Assembly (NCBI GenBank): GCA_002305075.1
Contig: DBQC01000017.1
Coordinates: 10,709 to 74,708, forward strand
Direction: 5' to 3'
Source of the DNA: Ruminococcaceae bacterium UBA1404
GTDB taxonomy: Bacteria > Bacillota > Clostridia > Oscillospirales > Ruminococcaceae
Length of the DNA: 64,000 nt
Under the pieces are notes generated by a model. The model saw nothing but the letters and a program-made list of their open reading frames with translations. It made no database searches and had not been told where the DNA came from. Numbering within the stretch: position 1 is the stretch's first letter; every line of letters starts with the position of its first letter. The translations under genes and the position numbers were made by a program. This document shows positions 1 to 7,744 of this stretch, one piece after another.

Positions 1-402
1 GTCTTTGTAACAGGGAATCAAAGTGGCAATGGCCGGGCGCTTAACCCCTTTGCTGCGCTTTACGATAAAGGTGGCTCCTACCAGCAGCGCGGCAGTGCTG
101 CCCGCCGACACAAAGGCGTCTCCCTTGCCCTCTGCGAGCAGTTTAAGGCCCACGGCCATCGAGCTGTCGGCGTAATCTTTTAAGATGTCGGTGGCCTCGG
201 CCTCGATGGGCATGGCTCGGGGGGCGTGCACCACCTCAAAGCAGGCAAGGTCGATGCCTTCGGTGTCGGCCGCCGAACGGATGGCCTGCTCGTCCCCCAC
301 AAAAACAATATCGGCCCCAAAGCGAGCGTGGGCCAATGCTCCGCCTTTAAGTACCGCCAGCGGAGCATGGTCTCCGCCGAGGGCGTCGAGTATGATGCGC
401 AT
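1..402 (-). CDS. plsX: Phosphate acyltransferase PlsX, N-terminal part (cut by window edge)
   Basis: PlsX makes acyl-phosphate from acyl-ACP, the acyl donor for the first step of phospholipid synthesis in most Gram-positives. The visible 134 residues start MRIILDALGGDHAP, the family's hallmark N-terminus, and continue with a Rossmann-like stretch (IVFVGDE) and the AGSTAALL segment seen in PlsX. The ATG at 402 is preceded by GGGAGG at suitable distance. The 3' end lies outside the window. It is the most downstream visible gene of the minus-strand run topA-trmFO-plsX, 15 bases after the trmFO stop, so it is probably co-transcribed. Family assignment is firm; only the first 40 percent or so of the protein is visible. 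Confidence 0.93.
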   Translation of the reverse strand, partial: MRIILDALGGDHAPLAVLKGGALAHARFGADIVFVGDEQAIRSAADTEGIDLACFEVVHAPRAMPIEAEATDILKDYADSSMAVGLKLLAEGKGDAFVSAGSTAALLVGATFIVKRSKGVKRPAIATLIPCYKD

Positions 403-417
403 GGCTTTCCTCCCGTT

Positions 418-1728
418 TCAAATGTCGGTGGCTAACTGTTCTTTAAGGTTTTTAAGGCCGCGCTCGGCCAAAAGCTGATAGCGGCGCTGCCTGTCTCGCT
501 CTTTCTCCTCAAGGGGAGGCAGCAGACCCATGCTCGCCCCCATGGGCTGAAAATTTTTTATATCGGGGTCTGAGATATAGCGGCAGAGTGCCCCGCTCAT
601 GGTGAGAGGGCCGGGCAGAAAGGGGGGGCGCCCCCGCAGCTCTCTGCCTATATTAAGTCCGGCGATAAGGCCGCTCATGCTCGATTCCACATAGCCCTCT
701 ACGCCGGTCAGCTGTCCGGCAAAGTAGAGCGGCCGCCCCCCTTTAAGGCGAAAGGTGGGCTCTAAAAGCCGGGGGGAATTCATAAAGGTGTTGCGGTGCA
801 TCACGCCGTAGCGCACAAATTCGGCCCGCTCCAATCCGGGAATCATCGAGAATACCCGCTTTTGCTCGCCAAAGCGCAGGTTGGTCTGAAAGCCCACCAG
901 ATTATAAAGGCTGCCCTCCCGGTTCTCCCGGCGAAGCTGCACCACCGCATAGGGCCGGCGACCGTCGACGGGATTTATAAGGCCCATGGGCTTTAAGGGG
1001 CCATAGCGCAAAGTGTCCACGCCTCGGGCGGCCAGTACCTCCACCGGCATACAGCCCTCGTAGACCTTGAGGGGGGTCTGGGCGTCTACCCCGTGAACCG
1101 GGGCCCGCTCGGCAGTGCGCAGAGCCTCCACCAAATCGAGGTAGGGCTGCTTGTCCAGCGGACAGTTTAGGTAGTCGTCCTCGCCCCTGCCGTAGCGGGC
1201 GGCAGCAAACACCTTAGTGTAGTCGATGCTGTCGGCGGTGATGATGGGGGCCGCCGCATCGTAAAAGCTTAGGTAGTCTTCCCCTATCAGCCGGGCGATA
1301 GCCTCGGAGAGGGCCTCGGTGGTGAGTGGTCCTGTGGCCACTACCACCGGCCCATCGGGCAGCGTGGTGACCTCTCCCTCTACCAGTGTGATGTTGGGGT
1401 CGGCCTTAATTTTAGCCGTAATATAGTCGGAGAATTCCTCCCGGTCTACAGCCAGGGCACCGCCGGCCGGCACCGCTGTGTGGTCGGCCGCCTCGATGAT
1501 AAGCGAGCCTAAAATGCGCAGCTCCTCCTTGAGCATTCCGCCAGCCGAGCCGATTCGGGCGGCCTTAAGGGAGTTTGAGCAGACCAGCTCGCCTAAGCCG
1601 GGATAGCTGTGGGCCGGGGTATACCGGGCGGGTTTCATCTCGCAAAGGCGCACCGAAATGCCCTGCCGAGAGAGGGCCCGGGCGGCCTCGCAGCCCGCCA
1701 GTCCCCCGCCGATGACTGTGACGGTCAT
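418..1728 (-). CDS. trmFO: Methylenetetrahydrofolate-tRNA-(uracil-5-)-methyltransferase TrmFO
   Basis: TrmFO puts the 5-methyl group on U54 of the tRNA T-loop, using methylenetetrahydrofolate and FAD. At 436 residues it has the usual length. The FAD-binding GGGLAGCEAA motif sits at the very N-terminus, and both cysteines tied to catalysis in characterised TrmFO proteins are present (in ELVCSNSLKA near residue 50 and in YEGCMPVE near residue 225). The start overlaps the topA stop by four bases (ATGA), showing translational coupling. topA-trmFO adjacency is a common Firmicutes arrangement, so function and context agree. Confidence 0.95.
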   Translation of the reverse strand: MTVTVIGGGLAGCEAARALSRQGISVRLCEMKPARYTPAHSYPGLGELVCSNSLKAARIGSAGGMLKEELRILGSLIIEAADHTAVPAGGALAVDREEFSDYITAKIKADPNITLVEGEVTTLPDGPVVVATGPLTTEALSEAIARLIGEDYLSFYDAAAPIITADSIDYTKVFAAARYGRGEDDYLNCPLDKQPYLDLVEALRTAERAPVHGVDAQTPLKVYEGCMPVEVLAARGVDTLRYGPLKPMGLINPVDGRRPYAVVQLRRENREGSLYNLVGFQTNLRFGEQKRVFSMIPGLERAEFVRYGVMHRNTFMNSPRLLEPTFRLKGGRPLYFAGQLTGVEGYVESSMSGLIAGLNIGRELRGRPPFLPGPLTMSGALCRYISDPDIKNFQPMGASMGLLPPLEEKERDRQRRYQLLAERGLKNLKEQLATDI

Positions 1729-4022
1729 GCCTGCTCCTCCGTCTGAGCCTCGGCCTTTTTAGCGGCGGTTTTCTTGGCCGCGGGCTTTTTAGCCGCAGGC
1801 TTTTTGGCTGCGGGTTTCTTGGCCGCAGGCTTTTTGGCCGCGGGTTTCTTGGCCGCAGGTTTCTTGGCGGCAGGCTTTTTGGTCGCAGGGGCAGCGTCGG
1901 GGGCGTCGGGATCGCTGGGTGGGACGGCCTTGGAGTCCTGTGACAGCGCATCGGCGTCGGCAGTGTAGCCGCAGCCCGGTTTGTGACACACTATGCCTCC
2001 GGCCTTTCCTCCCTTTTTATATAGGGTATTGCCACATTCGGGACAGAGGTCGGCCAGCGGCTTATCCCAGGTCATAAACTCACAGCTGGGGTTGTTCTCG
2101 CAGCCGAAATAGCCCCGGTTATTCTTGCTCTTTTTGGCCAGCACTTTGCCGCCGCAGAGGGGGCAAATGCCGGGGGTGGGCTGGGTGATTTTTTTGGTGT
2201 TGCGACATTCGGGAAAGCCCGGGCAGGCCAGAAACTTGCCAAAGCGTCCACTTTTAATCACCATATTGCGCCCGCAAAGCTCGCAGATAACATCGGTCAC
2301 CTCGTCGGGAACCTTGAGGCGCTTGCCCTCCATATTCTTCTCGGCCTGCGTTAGGATGCTGTCAAAGTCGGTGTAAAAGGCCCTTAGAATATCCTGCCAG
2401 CGGTCGCTGCCGGCCTCGATGGCATCCAGCTGCTTTTCCATGCCGGCGGTAAAGGCAACATCCACAATGCTGGGGAACTGCTCCTTCATCAGGCCGGTGG
2501 TCACCTCTCCGAGGGCGGTGGGGCGCAGAGCTCTGCCATCCCGCTCCACATACTCCCGGGCGAGGATGGTGGTGATGGTGGGTGCATAGGTAGAGGGCCG
2601 ACCGATGCCGTTTTCCTCGAGTGTCTTAATGAGGGAGGCCTCGGTGTAGCGGGGGGGCGGCTGGGTAAAATGCTGGTTGGGGGTGATGCTCTGCACGGTG
2701 AGTCGCTCGCTCTTGGTGAGGGGGGGCAAGGATACGGCCTCCTCCTCGTCGTCGCTTTTTTGCTCGTAGAGCACGGTAAAGCCGTCGAAGCGAACGGTGT
2801 AGCCCGATGCCCGCAGCGTGTAGTCGCCGGCGGCAATGTCTACCGATACGGTGTCTAACTCGGCGCTGGCCATCTGGCTGGCAAGAAAACGCTCCCAGAT
2901 GAGCTTGTAGAGCTTATACTGGTCGGCGGACAGGCTGCCTTTAATCCGCTCGGGTGTCAGGGTGACATCGGTGGGGCGGATGGCCTCGTGCCCGTCCTGC
3001 GAGCCGGCCTTGGACTTATAAACCCGGCGGGAGGGCGGCAGATAGCGCTCGCCATAGGTGGTTTGAATGTAGTCGGCTGCGGCCTGCTGAGCCTCGTCGG
3101 ACACCCGCAGCGAGTCGGTACGCATATAGGTGATCAGACCGGTGGCGTCCATACCGGCCACCTCGATGCCCTCGTAGAGCTCCTGGGCAGCCTTCATGGT
3201 GCGCCGGGCCTGAAAGCCCAGGCGGCGAGAGGCCTCCTGCTGGAGTGTGGAGGTGGAAAAGGGGGCCGAGGGGTTCTTTTTGCGCAGGCTTTTTTTAACG
3301 CCCGATACCACAAAGGGCACCCCAGTCATGGCCGCCAGGGCGGCCTCGGCCTGCTCGCCGGTGCTAAGCTCAATTTTGTCGCCTTTATAGAGCGTCAGCT
3401 TTGCCCCAAAGGGGCCTTCGCCAGCGGCGTTGAGCAGCTCAGCGCTAATGCTCCAATACTCCACCGGCACAAAGGCGCGGATCTCTTCCTCCCGCTCCAC
3501 GATGAGCCGCACAGCCACCGACTGTACCCGCCCAGCCGACAGGCCCTTTTTGATTTTGCGCCAGAGAAAGGGGCTGAGCTTATAGCCCACAATGCGGTCT
3601 AAAATGCGGCGAGCCTGCTGGGCATCCACCCGGTCTATATCGATTTTTCGAGGGTTTTGCATGCCGGTAAGCACGCCGTTTCTGGTGATTTCGTTAAAGG
3701 TGACCCGGTTGGCCTCGTTAAGGTCCAACTCCAGCATCTGAGCCAGATGCCAGGAAATGGCCTCGCCCTCTCGGTCGGGGTCGGTGGCCAAATAGACCCG
3801 CTCGCTCTTGGCAGCGGCCTTTTTAAGGCGCTGCACCAGCTCCTCCTTGCCGGGTATTTCTTGGTAGACCGGAGCAAAATCCCGCTCCACATCCACACTT
3901 AGCTTGCTTTTGGGCAAGTCGCGCACATGACCCATGGAGGCGAGGACTTTATAGTCTCCGCCTAGGTATTTTTCTATGGTTTTGGCCTTGGCCGGTGATT
4001 CTACAATAATCAGATTGGACAT
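1725..4022 (-). CDS. topA: DNA topoisomerase I with lysine/alanine-rich tail
   Basis: Type IA topoisomerase that relaxes negative supercoils. The TOPRIM domain is at residues 1-120 (IIVESPAKAKTIEKYLG and ATDPDREGEAI with the acidic metal ligands). The active-site tyrosine is in GLITYMRTDS near residue 300. Three C-terminal four-cysteine zinc ribbons follow (starting CELCG, CPLCG, CPECG). Unlike most Firmicutes TopA, the last 60 residues form a basic tail of seven PAAKK units plus variants, then a short acidic end. Such tails are known on actinobacterial topoisomerase I, where they aid DNA binding and processivity; that role here is inference. It lies 23 bases downstream of dprA, the usual dprA-topA-trmFO order. 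Confidence 0.96.
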   Translation of the reverse strand: MSNLIIVESPAKAKTIEKYLGGDYKVLASMGHVRDLPKSKLSVDVERDFAPVYQEIPGKEELVQRLKKAAAKSERVYLATDPDREGEAISWHLAQMLELDLNEANRVTFNEITRNGVLTGMQNPRKIDIDRVDAQQARRILDRIVGYKLSPFLWRKIKKGLSAGRVQSVAVRLIVEREEEIRAFVPVEYWSISAELLNAAGEGPFGAKLTLYKGDKIELSTGEQAEAALAAMTGVPFVVSGVKKSLRKKNPSAPFSTSTLQQEASRRLGFQARRTMKAAQELYEGIEVAGMDATGLITYMRTDSLRVSDEAQQAAADYIQTTYGERYLPPSRRVYKSKAGSQDGHEAIRPTDVTLTPERIKGSLSADQYKLYKLIWERFLASQMASAELDTVSVDIAAGDYTLRASGYTVRFDGFTVLYEQKSDDEEEAVSLPPLTKSERLTVQSITPNQHFTQPPPRYTEASLIKTLEENGIGRPSTYAPTITTILAREYVERDGRALRPTALGEVTTGLMKEQFPSIVDVAFTAGMEKQLDAIEAGSDRWQDILRAFYTDFDSILTQAEKNMEGKRLKVPDEVTDVICELCGRNMVIKSGRFGKFLACPGFPECRNTKKITQPTPGICPLCGGKVLAKKSKNNRGYFGCENNPSCEFMTWDKPLADLCPECGNTLYKKGGKAGGIVCHKPGCGYTADADALSQDSKAVPPSDPDAPDAAPATKKPAAKKPAAKKPAAKKPAAKKPAAKKPAAKKPAAKKTAAKKAEAQTEEQA
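1755..1888 (-). repeat. 15-bp tandem repeats coding the PAAKK tail of TopA
   Basis: Nine tandem 15-base units, each coding five residues (consensus PAAKK on the minus strand). Neighbouring units differ mainly at synonymous positions (AAA/AAG, GCC/GCT/GCG, CCC/CCT), so the peptide is kept while the DNA drifts. Copy number could vary between strains by slippage in 15-base steps without frameshift. Confidence 0.9.
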
Positions 4023-4045
4023 AGGTACTCCTTTGCTCTAAAAAA

Positions 4046-5164
4046 TCAGACTGCCCGATAGGTTCGTCCCGGGCATGGCTCCACCAGGCCGAAAATCTCA
4101 AGCTCGGTGAGCAGCCCAAGCAGCTCGCCGGCGGCAAGGCCGGTGTATTGTGCCATTGCTTCTACAGACTGCGCGGACTGACGAAGCAGTGTCACAATTT
4201 GAAGCTGTCTCTCGGTGAGGTAGTCGGGTAGAGAAGCCGCCGCAGGCGGCGGATCGGGCTCTGCGACCACGGCCGGCAGAGACTCGGTGTAATCAGGGTA
4301 TTCATCCAAGATGTCGGCAATGCCGAACACCGGTTTGGCACCTTGGCGTATGAGTTCGTGGCAGCCGGACATCAGCGGATCGTTCACCGGGCCGCAAAGT
4401 GCGAAAACATCCCGGTTCTGACCGAGCGCCATGCCCGCCGTGATGAGGGAGCCGCTTTTTTGAGCCCCCTGCACCACCACGCAGCCCCGGGACAGCCCCG
4501 CAATAATGCGGTTGCGCACCGGAAAGTGGCCGGGCAGCGGCGGCGTGCCGGGTGGATACTCCGAGACCATGCAGCCGTTTTGCGCAATATCTGCCCGCAG
4601 GTCGCGGTTTTGCCGGGGGTAGTCCGCATCGAGGCCGCAGCCTAACACCGCAATGGTGTCTCCGCCGGCCTTGAGCGCCGCCCGGTGGCAGAGGGCATCT
4701 ACGCCCACCGCAAAGCCGCTTACCACCGTGACCCCCGCCGCCGCCAAACCCCCGGCGCAGAGGTTGGCTATCTCGGCGCCATAGGCGTTGGGTTGACGGG
4801 TGCCCACCATGGCGATGGGCAGCGCCGGCGAAAGCCGCCGCCTGTCCCCCACCGCGAACAGACAAAGAGGGGGCGAGTAGATGGCTCTTAGCAGTGCGGG
4901 ATAGTCGGCGTCTTCGAGGGTGAGGATGTGCATACCCAGCCTCTCGGCGGACTCGAGGATTCGGCGGGGCAGGGTGAGGTCATGGGCAAGAATAGTCTTT
5001 GCCTTCTTGGGTGAAAAAATGCCGGCGCGCTCAAGGGCGGCTCCATCGGCCTCAAAGAGGCTGCGGGCGTCGCCAAAGGTCTCCATGGCCCGCTGAGCCT
5101 GCCGGGTGCCCGCCCCCAACACCTGCCGCGCCCACAGCCAGTAAAGGCGACTGTCAAGGCTCAC
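4046..5164 (-). CDS. dprA: DNA-processing protein DprA (Smf)
   Basis: DprA binds incoming single-stranded DNA during natural transformation and loads RecA; the gene is also widespread in bacteria not known to be transformable. The 372 residues contain an N-terminal helical extension, the Rossmann-like core (AMVGTRQPNAYG near residue 115, then GVDALCHRAAL, TIAVLGCGLD, SEYPPGTPPLPGHFPVRNRIIAGLS), and a C-terminal winged-helix segment (residues about 310-372). The ATGs overlap or abut: it overlaps the upstream methyltransferase gene by four bases and precedes topA by 23 bases, so the genes form one transcription unit. No other competence genes are in the window. Confidence 0.94.
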   Translation of the reverse strand: MSLDSRLYWLWARQVLGAGTRQAQRAMETFGDARSLFEADGAALERAGIFSPKKAKTILAHDLTLPRRILESAERLGMHILTLEDADYPALLRAIYSPPLCLFAVGDRRRLSPALPIAMVGTRQPNAYGAEIANLCAGGLAAAGVTVVSGFAVGVDALCHRAALKAGGDTIAVLGCGLDADYPRQNRDLRADIAQNGCMVSEYPPGTPPLPGHFPVRNRIIAGLSRGCVVVQGAQKSGSLITAGMALGQNRDVFALCGPVNDPLMSGCHELIRQGAKPVFGIADILDEYPDYTESLPAVVAEPDPPPAAASLPDYLTERQLQIVTLLRQSAQSVEAMAQYTGLAAGELLGLLTELEIFGLVEPCPGRTYRAV

Positions 5165-5946
5165 AGCGGCAGGCCTCCCCTCACCATTTCGTAGGCCAAA
5201 ATGGAGGCGGCCACCGCCACATTAAGACTCTCGGCGGCGGGCAGCATGGGGATGGCCACCCCGCCATCGGCCAGCTCTATCAGGCTTTGGGGCAGGCCGG
5301 CTCCCTCGTTTCCGAGGAGGATTAAGGCATTCGAGAGGTCGAGCTCCCGGGGTGGGCGGCTGTCCGCATTGAGTGCCGCCGCATAGACCGGTGTTCCGGC
5401 GGCTTTGCGGGCGGCGATATGGTGTTCGGGTGTATCGATGGTGCACCAGCGGCCTCCCAGTACCCCGCCCATGGAGGCTCTGAGCACCTTGGGGCTAAAG
5501 GGGTCGGGACAGTCGCCGGTGAGGACCACCTGCACACCAAAGGCGGCGGCAGTACGCAGCACGGCCCCCACATTGCCCGGCTCCTGAAGGTGACAGAGCA
5601 TGAGGGTGCCGCCACTGAGCGGAGGCTTGCGCTGCTCGGGCAGCACAAACACCCCTATCACGCCCTGGGGAGTGCGGGTATCGCCTAGGTTGCCCATCAA
5701 TCGGTCGGGCAGCAAAAATGTCTGCCGGGCGGCCGAAACAAGCTCGTCCAGCCGGCTGCCCAGGCGAGTCTGCGCCCCTTGCGATAGATAAAGCTCCTGC
5801 AGGCTGTGCCCTAAGCGCAGGGCCTCCTCGGTAAGACGCAGCCCCTCGGTGGGAAAGTGGCCGCTCTCGCGGCGCAGCGCCTTGTCGGCAAAAAGCCGCC
5901 GCAGGGTTTTAAGGCGCCGGTTATCCTTACTTGTAATCAGCTCCAT
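5161..5946 (-). CDS. TrmH/SpoU-family RNA 2'-O-methyltransferase
   Basis: SAM-dependent 2'-O-ribose methyltransferase of the SPOUT class, likely acting on rRNA or tRNA; the exact target cannot be read from sequence. It has an N-terminal substrate-binding part and the trefoil-knot motifs, notably LLGNEGAGLPQ (motif 2) and AESLNVAVAASILAYE (motif 3). I chose the ATG at 5946 (MELITSKDNRRLK, typical family start) because GGAGAGG lies just upstream; an in-frame ATG 12 codons earlier has no such site and falls in the rplT terminator. Proteins of this type often lie near rplT or pheS in Firmicutes. 261 residues, normal length. Confidence 0.9.
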   Translation of the reverse strand: MELITSKDNRRLKTLRRLFADKALRRESGHFPTEGLRLTEEALRLGHSLQELYLSQGAQTRLGSRLDELVSAARQTFLLPDRLMGNLGDTRTPQGVIGVFVLPEQRKPPLSGGTLMLCHLQEPGNVGAVLRTAAAFGVQVVLTGDCPDPFSPKVLRASMGGVLGGRWCTIDTPEHHIAARKAAGTPVYAAALNADSRPPRELDLSNALILLGNEGAGLPQSLIELADGGVAIPMLPAAESLNVAVAASILAYEMVRGGLPL

Positions 5947-5964
5947 AGCGGCCTCTCCAAATGG

Positions 5965-5997
5965 CAAAAACGCCCAAGCCAAAAAGCCGGGCGTTTC
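5965..5997 (-). terminator. Rho-independent terminator after rplT
   Basis: On the minus strand, AACGCCC pairs with GGGCGTT around a T-rich loop and runs into TTTTT. It ends the infC-rpmI-rplT unit but lies only about 19 bases before the start of the methyltransferase gene, leaving no room for a separate promoter between them. Confidence 0.7.
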
Positions 5998-6003
5998 TTT
6001 GCG

Positions 6004-6357
6004 TTATATAGCGGCCTTTGCCTGCTCGCAAAGTGCGGCAAAGGCATCGGGATCGTTGATGGCAATCTCCGAAAGCATTTTGCGGTTTAGGGTGATTCCG
6101 GCTTTTTTAAGGCCACCCATAAAGCGGGAATAGTTCATGTCATTCTGCTTGCAGCCGGCCGAGATGCGCGCAATCCAGAGACGGCGGAAGTCACGCTTTT
6201 TCTGCTTGCGACCGATATAAGCATATTGCCCCGACCGCATAACCGCCTGTTTGGCTACTCTAAACTGACGGCTTTTGGCGCCATAGTAGCCTTTGGCGAG
6301 CTTTAATACCTTTTTTCTGCGCTTTCTAGTAGAAATCGCGCCTTTTACACGAGCCAT
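6004..6357 (-). CDS. rplT: 50S ribosomal protein L20
   Basis: Primary rRNA-binding protein needed early in 50S assembly. 117 residues starting MARVKGAISTRKRRKK, with the basic N-terminal extension and the RQFRVAKQAVMRSGQYAYIGR segment typical of L20. In Bacillus, L20 represses its own operon by binding the infC leader. It is last in infC-rpmI-rplT and ends seven bases before the terminator stem. Confidence 0.98.
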   Translation of the reverse strand: MARVKGAISTRKRRKKVLKLAKGYYGAKSRQFRVAKQAVMRSGQYAYIGRKQKKRDFRRLWIARISAGCKQNDMNYSRFMGGLKKAGITLNRKMLSEIAINDPDAFAALCEQAKAAI

Positions 6358-6409
6358 GTTATATTACCTCCACTTATCGGTGCGTTTCATTGTTTTGGCA
6401 AACGCCGGT

Positions 6410-6619
6410 TTATTTATAGGGAATAAGCTGCCGAATGGCCTTGGCATTGGTCTTGTCGGCATAGGTGCCCTTGCGCAGACGGCGCTTACGCTTGGCGCTC
6501 TTGCCAAAATCGCTGCTGTTGAGGTTGTGGCGCTTGTAGGCCCTGGCACGCTTAATTTTGCCGTGCTTGGTCACGCTGAAACGCTTTTTGGCACCCGAGT
6601 GGGTTTTGATTTTTGGCAT
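6410..6619 (-). CDS. rpmI: 50S ribosomal protein L35
   Basis: Small basic 50S protein, 69 residues, starting MPKIKTHSGAKKRFSVTKHG, the canonical L35 N-terminus; slightly longer than the usual 64-66 residues at the C-terminus. A GGAGAGAG site precedes the ATG. It lies between infC and rplT as in nearly all Firmicutes. Confidence 0.98.
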   Translation of the reverse strand: MPKIKTHSGAKKRFSVTKHGKIKRARAYKRHNLNSSDFGKSAKRKRRLRKGTYADKTNAKAIRQLIPYK

Positions 6620-6659
6620 GGTTATTCTCTCTCCTTAAATCTCAGGCTTATGGAACAGA

Positions 6660-7238
6660 TCAGTTATCAGAGGGCTGATCGGCCTTGGAAGCCGCTTTGC
6701 CGGTGGCTTCCTTGGGGTTTTTAAGCGCGGGCTTGGGGGCAATAAACATTAGCATCTGGCGACCCTCTAGCTTCGCCGCCTTTTCCACAACGCCGTGTTC
6801 GGCAATGGCATCGGCAAAGCGCTGCATCACTTCATAGCCCTTTTCGGGATGCGCCATCTCGCGGCCCCGGAAGCGAATGGACACCTTGAGCTTATCCCCC
6901 GACTTCAGAAAGCGCACGCCGTGGTTGAGCTTGGTGTTAAAGTCGTTCACATCGATTTTGTTAGAGAGACGCACCTCTTTAATATCGACCGTGTGCTGAT
7001 TTTTCTTCGCTTCCTTTTCGCGCTTGGCCTGCTCAAATTTGTGCTTGCCGTAGTCCATAATCTTGCAGACCGGCGGCGTGGCGGCAGGCGCGATTTTAAC
7101 CAGATCGAGATCCTTGTCAAAGGCGATTTTAAGCGCCGCCGCAGGGGTCATAATCCCAAGCTGGCTGCCGTCCTCGTCGATAACGCGAATCTCCTTGTCG
7201 CGGATACCATGATTGATGCTAAGTTCTTTTTTGCTAAT
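6660..7238 (-). CDS. infC: Translation initiation factor IF-3, AUU start codon
   Basis: IF-3 checks start-codon choice and keeps ribosomal subunits apart. The N-terminal domain (INHGIRDKEIRVIDEDGSQLG) and the C-terminal domain (ISDNKIDV-like RLSNKIDVNDFNTKL, RFRGREMAHPEKG) are both present, about 192 residues. The first in-frame ATG lies 42 codons upstream, in the leader, and has no ribosome site. The homologous N-terminus (SKKELSIN) instead begins at an ATT at 7236-7238, eight bases after GGAGGT. IF-3 genes of Bacillus and Escherichia coli also use AUU, which lets IF-3 reject its own mRNA, so ATT is the well-supported start. Confidence 0.95.
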   Translation of the reverse strand: MSKKELSINHGIRDKEIRVIDEDGSQLGIMTPAAALKIAFDKDLDLVKIAPAATPPVCKIMDYGKHKFEQAKREKEAKKNQHTVDIKEVRLSNKIDVNDFNTKLNHGVRFLKSGDKLKVSIRFRGREMAHPEKGYEVMQRFADAIAEHGVVEKAAKLEGRQMLMFIAPKPALKNPKEATGKAASKADQPSDN

Positions 7239-7411
7239 GTTCCTGCACCTCCGTTTGTTGTCATAAATAAGATGGGCGCAAACCTTTCGGCTCGCACCCA
7301 CATCAATATAAATCGCACTAAAACGGCCCTGCAGAGCCGTTAGGAGACTATATTGACCATACATGTATAAATGGACATGCAGGTGAGAACCAAATGTTCT
7401 GCTTGACTTAC
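7239..7411 (-). promoter_or_regulatory. infC 5' leader, likely L20-binding regulatory RNA
   Basis: About 170 bases lie between the promoter and the infC start. Two strong hairpins are visible: positions 7322-7341 (AACGGC paired with GCCGTT) and 7273-7300, a 12-pair stem closed by a GAAA tetraloop. Firmicutes infC leaders carry an L20-binding element in this place. Assignment to that class rests on position and hairpins, not on a covariance-model search. Confidence 0.6.
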
Positions 7412-7417
7412 CCAGAT

Positions 7418-7446
7418 AATATAGCAGACCAGGCCGGTTCTGTCAA
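7418..7446 (-). promoter_or_regulatory. Sigma-A promoter of infC-rpmI-rplT
   Basis: On the minus strand TTGACA (7441-7446) is followed after exactly 17 bases by TATATT (7418-7423). Consensus -35 and five of six in the -10 predict transcription starting near 7411. Confidence 0.8.
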
Positions 7447-7564
7447 GCCTGTTATTTAGCCTTAATTGCTGCCCATATTGAGAGCGGGCTTTTTTATTTT
7501 GGGCGCATTTATATTCGGTTTGCAGATGGCGCGAACTTTTTTGACCAAAAAACGACGCTAATAA

Positions 7565-7593
7565 TTGACATTCGACAGGGCGTGTGGTCTAAT
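7565..7593 (+). promoter_or_regulatory. Sigma-A promoter of the chemoreceptor gene
   Basis: TTGACA (7565-7570), 17-base spacer, TCTAAT (7588-7593). It leaves a leader of about 145 bases before the chemoreceptor ATG. The leader contains three close copies of AGCTAA (around 7616-7644), meaning unknown. Confidence 0.65.
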
Positions 7594-7744
7594 TAGTAAA
7601 ATATCACAATCATTGAGCTAAGTCAAAGCTAAAGTGAAGCTAATTTAACAAGAAGGCCGCCAAGCCGCCAGCTTTAAAAGACTGCATTAATCGAGTTGTT
7701 TAGCCCTGATATCCGCGCACAATCGCCAAAATGGGGGGACCATA

